Positions 33,746 to 43,907 of a stretch of DNA of 64,000 bases are shown here, in pieces. The notes below the pieces were generated by a model. It saw nothing but the letters and a program-made list of their open reading frames with translations. It made no database searches and was not told the origin of the DNA. This DNA comes from Peromyscus leucopus (taxonomy: Eukaryota > Chordata > Mammalia > Rodentia > Cricetidae), in NCBI RefSeq assembly GCF_004664715.2, contig NC_051071.1, forward strand, positions 28,017,661 to 28,081,660. Direction: 5' to 3'. A program made the translations under genes and the position numbers. Position 1 is the first letter of the stretch, and each line of letters opens with the position of its first letter.

Positions 33746-34719
33746 GTTGTGAAACAGGGTATTTGGCAAAAGAAATCTACAAGTAAAATACTGAGGGTTT
33801 GTCTTCATGGGTGAAGTGTCTATGTGAAAGTCTTACTAAACTTAAAATTGAGTTTTATATACTTTTTATTATTAGAATTTAAATATGAAAATATATTCCT
33901 TAATCTGATGTGCTTATAATATAAATGAATATAAATATATAAATAAATTAACTGTGTACTTGCAAAGCATGCTTTCTGAGCACGTGTCTTTGGTTGTTTC
34001 TGTGTGTAAGTATTTTGTACTCTCTGATTTGCATTCATACTCTCTGAAAGGTGGTAATCGATACACAGAAGCCCCTGATTTGCAGTGTAGCCTCTCTTAT
34101 TGATCTTCCTCTTTTGATTAGCACAGTTTATGCTTGTATAAACATCTTCCATGTGTGTCAAGGCTGTGGGGACATTGCCCAATGTTATTTTCTGGAAGAT
34201 AGGTTGCTTCACTGGGTTCAGGGTTTTTGTGTGGCGCGGGGTGAGGATTGAGTTTCATTCTCCCTCCCTGGGCACCCAGCGCCATTTCTTGGGAAACAAA
34301 ATCCCCCTGTGCTCTTTAGCAGCTCCACTCATCACAAGCCAAACCCTCATAGTCATGGGCACTGGGTTCGCTTCTGATTTTTGCTTTTGTTTTTGTACTG
34401 CCACCCTCTTTCTTCCATGCTCTCTTTGTGCCCTGCCTCTCGCTTTCCATTTAAATTGCTCCCTGCAATTTTACAAGGTGGATCTACACTATGTGAAGAA
34501 CGAGCATTCAACCAGTCGAACCCAGAGCAAACAGCCTTGTGTCACACACTCAGAAATGTAACATTCTCTCACTCATTCACTGCTGCCACTTTCACCTCTT
34601 TGGATTTCCTGCAGCATCTTCGTGGTCATATTCTATTCAGAGGGGCACCTCCCTTCTCCTACTGTGGTACAGAACTATCCCCTGAGCAAAACGGCCACCA
34701 TCTTCATGGGCATCCTCCT
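33746..34719. other. Single-copy DNA, AT-rich at left
   Basis: 33820-34000 is AT-rich; 34050-34715 shows no repeat I recognise. Open frames to 136 codons on the plus strand have no recognised similarity. Confidence 0.3.
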
Positions 34720-34885
34720 GATTGGTAGCTGATGTAGGAGGGCTCAGTCCACAGGCACCAGCAGTGCTATCCTGGAGCAAGTGGGGTTGGGCTATATGAG
34801 CAAGGTAGCTGAGGAAGCCAGTAAACTGCATTCCTCCATGAGTTCTGCTTCAGTTCTTGCTCTGACTTCCCTCAATGAGGGACTG
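34720..34885 (+). repeat. MaLR-type LTR fragment (3' half)
   Basis: 'ggctatatgagcaaggtagctgagg', here only quoted in part (gagcaaggtagctgagg), then 'cattcctccatgagttctgc' and 'ttgctctgacttccctcaat' follow the sense order of the MaLR family seen at 1190-1605. Confidence 0.5.
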
Positions 34886-36424
34886 TGAGGAGGACAGGGT
34901 AGACCTTGTTTGCTCCACAAGGAGGAATTCTTGCTGTACTTTCTTGTGCTTGGCCTGGTTTGCAAGATTTTTTTTTTTTTTTTTGTATCTTTTTGGATCT
35001 CTTCTTGCTTGTAATACAAGTAACTTGGATCTTTTTTGTGGGGGATCTTTTCTTGAATGTAATACAAATAATGTACCCTGTGTTACTGATTGTCCTTTTT
35101 CTGGTTTCAAAACTTAACATTTGGGTTATTCTTCATAAATTTATTATTAGCCTTTCAAGGATGAGTGTCTCGTGAGGTTGGGGTCTTGCTCTGAACCCAA
35201 GTGTGTTTATTTGGGGATCTAGTGTGGGAGGCATGGTGTCTTGGGTGTTCCTTCAGAGTAAAACAGATCTTGAAGAAAACGGGAGTGGCATGCACCCAGG
35301 CAAGGCTCTATTCCTGGAGTCTCGTTGGTGTTGTCTCCTCGGTTCTTCCTACACGTGGGTATTTTAGTAGATAGGAAAGCTTTATTTTAATCTCTCTCTG
35401 TTGTAGTCTTGTTCTCTCACACAAAAAGGGTGTAGTCTTGTATTCCAACAGTGATGGAAATGGCTACAGTATACAAACTGTGTGGTAAAAATAGTCAGTG
35501 TTGTGATTTTTAATTTTCCTTTTGTTCCCTCTGCTGCCCTGGGCTTCTGCAGGCTAGTGCTGACTCTGAGTGACCTCTAGTTCACTAAGGCTTTGTTCTT
35601 TCGAATAGAGGCAAGGACTGGTCAGACAGTCTGGCTTTCTTTATTCTTTGTGGCCTTCATACCTTCTTTAAGAAGGACAGTTTTCTTCTTGGATGCTTCA
35701 TTTTGATCCCTGGATCCTTCTGGATCTCGGAGTTATTAAGGACTCTTACCTCTGCTTATGATTTTTGTTAAATCAAAGTGGTATCTGCCTATATGGGATG
35801 AAAGTAGTGCCCGATAAATTACAGCAGTCTTCTCTTATTGCTCCTGAACTATGGAGAAAAAAAAAAACCTGAAAAAAAATTCCTTTGCTAAATGGGGGAC
35901 ATTATATATGCTGGAGATGAAGCCTACAGAATAGAACAAGGAACTAGCATGCAGGCCAGAGGTTTCTCAAGTTTATTAAGAAACTGAGAAACTATCTACA
36001 GATATTTGTAAACAGCCCAGAAAATGAAGAGCAAATCCTCCTGCCTTTGAGAAGGTGAGAACTTCTTTCTATCTGCCAGAAGAACCTGTGCACTGTGTAG
36101 CTGCTAAAACATTCTCAGCACCGAAGAAACGAGTCCAGACAGACTCATCACCTCCAGATTCTGCCAGTATTTAAAGACACCATTGTACCATGTGCCTCCA
36201 TCTCTATTTTCCTCCTGAGTGTGATGCTCTTGTCTATGAAATTATCTGTGTCAGTATAAGAGCAAGTCTTTGAAGTATCTTGCTAGAGTCTCCTGGCCTT
36301 TAAGAGCACTTATCCTAAAGATCACCAGCGTCATGTTCTATCTTCAACACACACACTCTTGCCAAGGTGCTGAAACTCATTTCTCTACTGTGTATTACTT
36401 AGGTTTCATGATCTTTTTTATTCT
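34886..36424. other. Unassigned DNA with a local duplication
   Basis: A T run lies at 34967-34984. About 33 bases at 34995-35027 recur, diverged, at 35043-35075. No gene or known repeat was identified over the rest. Confidence 0.35.
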
Positions 36425-36705
36425 GAAGTACTCCCCCCCCTTTATTTTATTTTACATATCAACCACAGTTTCCCCTTCCTCCTTTTCTCTCATTCCCTTC
36501 CCCCACCTACTTTCTACCCCATATTCTCTCCTCCCCATCCATTCAGATGGGGTAAGGTCTCCCTTGGGAATCCACAAAACATGGCATGTCAAGTTGCAGC
36601 AGGACCAAGCTCCTCCCCACTGTCTCAAGGCTGAACAAGGCATCCCACCACAGGGAATAGGCTCCAAAGAATCAGCTCACGCATCAGGGACAAGTACTTT
36701 TATCC
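36425..36705 (-). repeat. L1 3' UTR, antisense
   Basis: 'ttttacatatcaaccacagt' (36449-36468), a C/T-rich block, 'ggtaaggtctcccttgggaa', 'gctgaacaaggcatccc' and 'agctcacgcatcaggga' repeat the order seen at 18205-18640. Confidence 0.75.
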
Positions 36706-36794
36706 TCCTATAGATGTAAGGCCGACTTGCTGCATACCTGGTATCCTGTTTTTTCCATGTGCCAATTCTTTGGAATGCCGTAGTGCACTATTGT

Positions 36795-37190
36795 AGTAGG
36801 CTGAATGTCAACCATGTGTCATCCCCCAGGTTCCTACAGGAGAACCTAAAATTTCCTGTGTCAGTATGGAGAGGTAAGACCTTGAGGAAGGGACTGCCTC
36901 TCAAGAACTCCACTTCATCATGGTGTTAATCCTCTTATTGACAATGCTAATTAATTACTCAACTACTTAATTAATTAATTAATGCTCTTATTAAGAAGGA
37001 GGTGGAGGGAGGTGACTACTCCTTCTGCCGTGTGAGGACACAGGAAGGGCCATTTTGAAAACGAGGCTCTGACCAGACACCAAATCTGCTAGCATCTTGA
37101 TTTTGAACTTCTCAGCTTCCAAAAGCAGTGCAGTTTTGTTGTTTATAAAACACTCCATCTAAGGTATTTGTTAAGCAGCTCCAGCGGATC
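36795..37190 (+). repeat. MLT1-type MaLR LTR
   Basis: Sense order: 'tgtagtaggctgaatgtcaa', 'gtgaggacacaggaagggcc', 'ctgaccagacaccaaatctg', 'gatcttg'-like 'catcttgattttgaacttct', 'gttgtttataaaacac'. An interior TTAATTAA-rich stretch at 36960-36982 is a local expansion. Confidence 0.65.
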
Positions 37191-38079
37191 AAGGTGATTG
37201 ACACTGAGTTAGTGGTGCTCACCCAAGCACAGACCTACTTCAGATGTCTTGAGCTTTGTACATGTATTTGGATTTTCACTTTTGGTGGATGGTAGCATTG
37301 AGCTGTTACTGCATGAGAAAATTTGTGTGTCTGTCCCAACATTCTAGATGGAAGTCCATCTAGGCCAGGAGCCTTTCATTATGGATCTTCATTTTTTGAA
37401 AATGATTACAAATGGACCAAATTTGTGTGCCTTTTTATATAAGTCACTGCAATGTTTTAATGTGGAAGAAGTGTAATATTTTAAAAATGTTTTTGTTAGC
37501 ACAAATAATTTAGAAGGCATCTGTAAGATCCTTGGCCTGGTTATTTACTATACAATTGTAGGCAATATTATTCTGACTGTCTATTGTTGCACAATGACAT
37601 ATCCCAAGCATTAGTGCCTCAATAATGGTCTCTATTTGTTTTTCCCACACATTTGTCACTGGGCAGTGGGAATGGTGCATCTATTTCCTGCAGCATTCAC
37701 TGAGGTGGCTGAGCTGAGGCTTCTGCACAGCAGAGCCTGTGCTCATTCACTGCATGGTGGCCCAGGTTTAATAGTGAGACTGGACATTGAAAATGGAAGC
37801 TTCCTGTTCTTTAGGCCTGGGTCTGGCATAGAATCATCTATAAGTATTAGGAGAACCAGAGCCAGATGTAAGCAGGTAGGACATACACCTACTTGATGAG
37901 AGGAAAAGTGTCAATATTTCTGATCAGATTTGAAAAACTATTGCATTGCTTTTTATATAAAAGAATGTGTCACCTCAAAATGACTTAGAGTTTTAAAAAT
38001 CTAACAGATGTGTTAAAATAAAAACGAGGTTCAGAAACCTAGTGGCGTTGAGAAACAGTTGTTGGAAAGAAGTGCAAGT
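37191..38079. other. Unassigned, possibly ancient repeat at 37555-37770
   Basis: 'ctgactgtctattgttgcac' with a later 'cactgaggtggctgagctg' has the tone of an ancient antisense mammalian repeat, but I cannot name it. Confidence 0.25.
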
Positions 38080-38205
38080 GTGTGCACATATGCATAAATG
38101 TACACACCCATGCACAAATGCACATATGCACACATATGCATAAATTCACACACATGCACAATCGTGCACACATATGCACACATATGCATGAATACACACA
38201 CATAC
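38080..38205. repeat. Alternating purine-pyrimidine ATGCACAC-type repeat
   Basis: Imperfect units of the kind cacatatgcacacatatgca over about 125 bases. The minus-strand frame of 139 codons runs through it and is an artefact. Confidence 0.8.
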
Positions 38206-38934
38206 CACAAAATTGTATGTGCTAAAGAATGAAATGGGATGAATGTAAATCTAAAATTTTTCGTTATATGTGAATAATGATTGTTAAGAGAAACAGAAAG
38301 ATAGTGAGCACCTGAGATAAGAACATAAGAATAAAAACTTTGTAAACTAATAAACTGTGGGACTCTCTCAATAAGCCCTAAAGCAAGGAACTGACCAGAT
38401 CCTTTGTCCTGAGACAAAGACTCTCTTGTGCAACAGCAAAGGCAGTGCATCCCTGCTTGAATCTCATATTTTCAGTACATGTATTCTGAATTGAGGGGTT
38501 GCATGTAATTTCCTTTAATTATGTTAAATATGCAAAGTAAGAAACATATATTTAATTTTATGATGAGAGCATTTATCACTTTTCCTGGCAATAAAGTATT
38601 TTGAGTATAACTTTGCAATATTAAACAAATGGCACAAAATAAAAGTTAAGAATTTTAATATATAGAATAGTTGTTTTTATTCTAAGAATTTGAGCTTCTG
38701 CATTAAAATTGAATAGCTTTTATATGAATGATCTCAAAGTTGGGGGATGAGTTAAAATGTGTTATAAACATTCATGTCTTGTTTAAAGCTTCTAGAACAA
38801 TCACTCTGATGACTGAAATTATATGTCTTGGCATACATTTCTGCTTGAACTTCTTACTTAGGATTTAAGATTCTAATATTTTGTAGTCTTCCTAATTGTT
38901 GATATATTTAAATTATATCTGAATTTTTTAAGAC
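38206..38934. other. AT-rich single-copy DNA
   Basis: Nothing recognised. Confidence 0.3.
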
Positions 38935-39062
38935 CAAGACTTACCTTATATCACAGATGGTTTAATACTCATTATGTAGTCCAAGGTGGCCTCAAATGTG
39001 TACCAACCCTTCTGCCTTAGCCCCTGGAGTGTTGGTATTAGAGGCATGAGTCACCAATCTTG
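38935..39062 (-). repeat. B1/PB1 SINE, antisense
   Basis: 'cattatgtagtccaaggtgg', 'cctcaaatgtgtaccaaccc' and 'gaggcatgagtcaccaatct' are the complement of an old B1 body. Confidence 0.6.
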
Positions 39063-39974
39063 TCATAAATTGTTTTATTTTATATATGTCTGCAATCTTT
39101 TAAATCTTTCATAAGTTTGAACATTTGATTGACTCTGAATTTTGAATATATGTAGCATTAAGATAATGCCCTTGAGAAACTGGCATCTTAAATTAGTTTA
39201 TCTCCAACTAAAATGAGAAGATAAATAATACAATATTTTCAGACCAAGTCTCAAGAATTCATGTTTGTTTTTTTCCCTCTTGCAAATCACATGGAATCTA
39301 AAGCACTAGCATTCTTTCTAATCCCTCAGAGGGAAATTTAAAGCTTTAGCTTGGACCATGTCGAGATACTGCCAATTTGGAAACTATCATTGCAACAAAT
39401 ACATCAATACAGAATCTGATTTGTACTGGCAAGAGCATGTTATGTATGAAATAAGTGTTCTGATATTATCAGAAATTAAATCATAGGAGACAGGACCAGT
39501 GTATTCATACTGGGACACAAATACAAATATCTTGTGCTTAAAACTGAGTACCATGTCACTGTAAGAGGCTTAGACAGAGATACCATCAAAGCACAGGCAG
39601 GCCAGGAAGACAAACTGCTGGAGCTTTGGGCCTGTTACAGGCATGGGAGACTCTTGCCTAGTGTTCTGACAAGCTAAGCAGGCCCCATTTCCTGGCCACA
39701 GCACTGGAACTTGTTAAAAGGCTACCAGCCACAGCTAGAAAACTCAGAAAGTTCTCAATCAACTCTGTAGAACATCTGAGTCTGTGTGGGAAAAGACAGT
39801 AAGAAACTGTAGTTGAAGAGTGAGCCTGTAAAACATTTCGTACCTGAAAGTAACGATGCTTTCAGGATTAAAGAGACCATTTAGAAGTGATGTGGAAGTC
39901 ACTCACACCACACTTAGAGGGAGCACCCAGTGTTGACATTATTGGACTTCAAAAGGATACTTAGAGAAATCAAT
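39063..39974. other. Unassigned DNA
   Basis: No repeat or gene recognised. Confidence 0.3.
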
Positions 39975-40270
39975 TGTCTGAGTTACTTTTCTATTGCTGT
40001 GAAGAGACACCATGACCAAGGAAACATAAAAGAAAGCATTTAATTGGGGGCTTGTTTACAGTTTCAGAGGGTGATTCTATGACCATCATGTTGGAAAGCA
40101 GGCAGGCATGGTGCTGGTGCTGTAACTGAGAGCTTACATCTAATCCACAAACAGGAGGCAGAGAGAAAGACTGGGGCTGACATGGGCTTTTGAAACTGAA
40201 AAGTCTGCCCACCAGTGACACACCTCTTCCAACAAGGCCAATTTCCAGTCTTGTGACTCAAACTGTGTTG
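39975..40270 (-). repeat. MaLR-type LTR, antisense
   Basis: Starts TGTCTGAGTTAC. 'ctattgctgtgaagagacac' (39991-40010) and 'catgaccaaggaaaca', then 'cagtgacacacctcttccaa' are the complement of the family of the inner LTR at 52992-53587. The right end is eroded near an A run at 40298-40307. Confidence 0.7.
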
Positions 40271-40505
40271 TATTATTGACTCAGCTATTATATCAGAAAA
40301 AAAAAATACAGGGATTAGTAAACAGAAATCCACCAACTTGTATATTTTCTGACTCATTGGGAGCATTAGCAGAAGGACCCTATAAATTAGGAATCCTAAT
40401 CAGATGAAGACATATAAAATATCTAAACTGCAGTGGAAGATCATTTTATGTATATTTTCAAACATTTTGTTAGTTCAACAAAGTTTAGATAAAAGAGCAA
40501 GGTTT

Positions 40506-40690
40506 GGGGCTAGCCAGATGGTTCAGTGGATGAAGGTTTCTGCCCACAAGCCTGGTGGCCTGAGGTCCATCCCCAGGTCTCACATGGTGGAAAGAGAGAA
40601 CTGACTCCCAGCCGTTGTCTTCTGACCTCTACATGCTCCACAAAACAGTACGGTTTAGAGTTATAAGTACATAAAAGCTCAGGTGGGAGC
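40506..40690 (+). repeat. tRNA-derived SINE (B2/B3 group)
   Basis: 'ggggctagccagatggttca' (40506-40525) is the tRNA-like A-box end, 'gaggtccatccccaggtctca' type sequence the B-box region, followed by 'tggtggaaagagagaactga' and a degenerate tail. Confidence 0.65.
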
Positions 40691-41292
40691 TGCAGCTTTT
40701 TATTAAGGGTAATTAAATGTTCCGTTAACTTCAGTCTAGAGAAGGGAACACTCTATTCTTGAAATTATGAAACTTGATGAATTACCTGTGAGCAGAAAAT
40801 GTCATTTGAAAAAACTTATGAAGCCCGAGGTCCTTGCGTCTATAAAGGTGTGGAGAACAGGCTAAAAGTCTAAACTGGGACTCTGATCACTTTCAACAGT
40901 GCCCCTAGCTGTTGCTCATCATCTGCCTGGTTCATACATGCCACTCTCAAAGGCTCATGGTAGCCCAGATGTCTTTCTAGTCCGTATGGGGGCTGCCAGG
41001 TCAGCACTGGCTTCCAACTGCAATCCAGCAGGGACACTACATCTGAGCAAAGAAACTGAAGAGAAAGAACTCTCAGGTGGATTGCCCATTGATTTTCTTG
41101 TTCACCCTTCCATGATGTAAAAAATGCAAGTTAGCACCATCCTATTTTCAGAAATCCACAAACAAGCCACAGCCACAACCCCCCAAAACCCAAAAAACAA
41201 ACAAACAAACAAAACAAACAACTCCCCCCAACGACAGGTGAGAAAGACCAGGATTCATTCACTTATTAGTGTATTCAACAGTTACCACTGCT

Positions 41293-41505
41293 GTGCAGTG
41301 GTGCATAAGAGCATGTATAATTTTGTAGAGGACCTGGGTTTGATTCCCAGCACTCACACTGGGTAGTTCACAACCACTTATAAGTCAGGCTCCAGGGGAT
41401 CTGGTGCCCTTTTCTCTACTCCATGATATCTGCATTCACATGTGCACACAAGTACACATATTCCCCCTCTCTCACACATATATATTAAAAATAACCTCTT
41501 TAATA
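41293..41505 (+). repeat. B3 (B2-superfamily) SINE
   Basis: 'cagtggtgcataagagca', 'gtttgattcccagcactcac', 'caggctccaggggatctggt' and an AT-rich, CA-containing tail follow the B3 order in the plus direction. Confidence 0.75.
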
Positions 41506-42127
41506 AAATTGTGGAAGCTGCAATTTTACTGTAAAACAGACACCCCGTCTCTTCCTTCTTATTTTCAAGAGGCTTTCAGATTCTAGAAACAAAATTTTCA
41601 TTCTCTTCCCTACTGACCTACAAGGCACCAAGAAGACCCTTTCTCAGGACAGCCATGTTTACACTATTTCCCACTCAGGACTAGGTCTTCTTACATCCCA
41701 TCCACAAACCTGAAGCATGCTCTAAAACTCCTTCCTCACTGGGTAACATTTCTTCTAACTCTAATCTTCTGTGTATTATCACTAGACTTTCCTTGGACAA
41801 CATTAACATTTACATAGAAAACTTCTCTCAAATCTTCTTAAATCAAGAAGGAAAGCATACACAGAGAAAAAGAGCAAACAGAAACAACTTCAACACATGT
41901 ACATTAATTAAGAGAAGAAAGATATTTTTCATGTTGAATTTCTACTAGTATGCATAGCTTGCTAAAGCATGTGATATTTTTAGGAGCATTGTACCAGGCA
42001 TTGATTAAAGCATTTTTTATAAGCAAGGCTATATCATGAATGACACCATTGGGCCTGAATATCCTCTTATCCACACCCAATCATAAATCATTTATCATGT
42101 GTCACTGAGAGTAAAATACAGCAACTT
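41506..42127. other. Unassigned single-copy DNA
   Basis: Left flank of the full-length L1. Nothing recognised. Confidence 0.3.
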
Positions 42128-42142
42128 AAAATTATTGATCAG
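42128..42142. repeat. L1 target-site duplication, left
   Basis: The 15 bases AAAATTATTGATCAG recur exactly at 49761-49775 on the far side of the L1, after its A-rich tail. They mark one insertion event. Confidence 0.95.
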
Positions 42143-42792
42143 CACTTAGAGACCGGCCCCCAGCTCCCATCCTGCCCCCAACTTCCCTTCTGGACCAGAG
42201 GTGAGTATCCAGGCCCAAACCGGACCCTATCCCTGGGCACCAGTCACTCAGGGGAAGACCTGCTCTACTTGGCCCCAGGTTCTGGCTACCGGGCAGGTCC
42301 CCTTCTAGCCCTTCTCCAAGATACCCTTCTCCAAGCCCCAGAAGCCCCTGCAATCTCCATGCCCTGTCCCCATGCCCATCTGCCCGAGACCCCAACCACT
42401 TCCTGGGACTTAGAGACCGGCCCCCAGCTTCCATCCTGCCCCCGACTTCCCTTCTGGACCATAGAGGGCTCCCATACTGCTCTGGACTTCCCTTCTGGAC
42501 AAAAGCTCCCATCCTGACCTGGACTTCCCTTCTGGATAAGAGCACACATCCTGCCCCGGACTTCCCTTCTGGACAAGAGCACCCATCCTACCCTGGACTT
42601 CCTGTCTGGACAAAAGCTCCCATCCTGCCCCAGACTTCCCTTCTAGATAAGAGCTTCCATTCTGCCCCGGAGTTCCCATTTGGACAAGAGAGCTCCCATC
42701 TGGACAAGAGAGAGAGACTTCCTGAATCTGTCAGCTCTGTCGGAACCAAGTGTGCTGATAAGACCAAGAACGAACCACAAGGAGATGGGCAG
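42143..42792 (+). promoter_or_regulatory. L1 5' UTR with two repeat scales
   Basis: Two copies of a segment starting 'cttagagaccggcccccagc' lie about 265 bases apart (42145 and 42409), suggesting partial tandem monomers. Downstream is a run of 37-bp units beginning 'gacttccc' at 42485, 42522, 42559, 42596, 42633 and 42670; an earlier unit at 42444 is 41 bases away. Rodent L1 5' UTR monomers carry the promoter (established for mouse); promoter activity here is inferred. GC content is much higher than in the flanks. Confidence 0.8.
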
Positions 42793-43907
42793 ATGCCAAG
42801 GCAGAAGTACATACAACAAAAGAAGAGCAATACAGCATCACCAGAACCTGGCCCGCCTCCAACATCCAGACCTGAACATCAAAAATTGGAAGAAGCAGAA
42901 GAAAACAGCCTTATGAATAACATCATGAAGAAGGTAGAGGCTTGTGCAGAAGAAAAGACAAAAAAAAAAATGGGAAGAATGCTATAAACAACTAGAGGAA
43001 AGGGCAAACAAATTGGAAGAAAACAATAAAGTCCTGGAAGAAAACAATAAAGTACTGGAAGAAAACAATAAAGTACTGAAAGAAAAACATGAAAAAGCAA
43101 TAAAACAAATAAAGGAAACAGTCCAAGACCTGAAAAGGGAAATAGAAAAAATGAAGAAGACACAAACAGAGGGAATGCTGGAAATAGAAAATCTGAGTAA
43201 AAGATCGGGAACTTCAGATGCAAGTATAACCAACAGAATGCAAGAGATGGAAGAGAGGATCTCTGGCATTGAAGATACAGTAGAAGAAATAGTTTCATCA
43301 GTCAAAGAAAACACTAAAGCCAACAAAGTCATGAACCAAAATGTCCAAGAAATTTGGGACACCATGAAAAGACCAAACTTACGAATTATAGGGATAGAAG
43401 AAGGTGAAGAATACCAACTCAAAGGCACAGAAAATATATTCAACAAAATCATAGAATAAAACTTTCCCAACTTAAAGAAGGAAATGCCTATGAAGATACA
43501 CGAAGCCTATAGAACACCAAACAGACTAGACCCCTCAAAAGGTCCCCTCGCCACATAATAATTAAACAACTAAATGTACAGAATAAAGAAAGAATATTAA
43601 GAGCAGCAAAGGAAAAAGGCCAAGTGACCTATAAAGGCAAACCCATCAGAATAACACCCGATTTCTCAATGGAGACTTTGAAAGCCAGAAGGACCTGGAC
43701 AGATGTAATGCAGACACTAAGAGACCATGGATGTCAGCCCAGACTAATATACCCAGCAAAACTTTCAATCATCATAGATGGAATGAACAAGACAAAGCCA
43801 GATTTAACCAATACTTATCCACAAACCCAGCCCTACAGAAAGCACTAGAAGGAAAATTCCAACTGAAGGAAGTCAGGCACACCCTTGAAAACACAGGCAA
43901 TAGATAA
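42793..43907 (+). pseudogene. L1 ORF1 (RNA-binding chaperone) pseudogene
   Basis: ORF1 protein forms a trimeric coiled coil that binds L1 RNA. The likely start is ATG at 42793 (MPRQKYIQQKKS). An 11-A run at 42960-42970 shifts the frame; the reading then continues from about 42971 through a coiled coil with LEENNKV heptads (43013-43075) and a conserved trimer/RRM region with RPNLRIIGIEE. A TAA follows FNKIIE at 43457-43459. A further frameshift lies between about 43526 and 43624, after which the C-terminal domain is seen (ITPDFSMETLKARRTW, 43654-43701) with the natural end near 43907. It cannot make full-length protein. Confidence 0.9.
43013..43075 (+). repeat. In-frame 21-bp tandem repeat in ORF1 coiled coil
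   Basis: Three 21-bp units (43013-43033, 43034-43054, 43055-43075) encode the heptad LEENNKV, followed by a diverged fourth (LKEKHEK). Twenty-one bases is exactly one coiled-coil heptad, so copy number changes length without changing register. Confidence 0.9.

Noticed and set aside
34151..34728. Two overlapping plus-strand frames of 136 and 115 codons
   Set aside because: No recognised domain, no splice context, and the second runs up to a MaLR fragment. Chance is the simpler explanation, though a translated search would settle it.
38031..38450. 139-codon minus-strand frame
   Set aside because: Passes through the ATGCACAC-type repeat; no domain recognised.
40506..40580. tRNA-like sequence
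   Set aside because: Head of a tRNA-derived SINE with a diverged body and tail, not a tRNA gene.
42444..42706. Regular repeat spacing resembling a CRISPR array
   Set aside because: The 37-bp units are directly adjacent with no unique spacers, and they lie in a eukaryotic L1 5' UTR.
42879..43470. Minus-strand frames of 139 and 162 codons rich in Ser, Phe and Leu
   Set aside because: Antisense shadow of the A-rich L1 ORF1 coiled coil; TTC/CTT/TCT codons arise from the complement of GAA/AAG.
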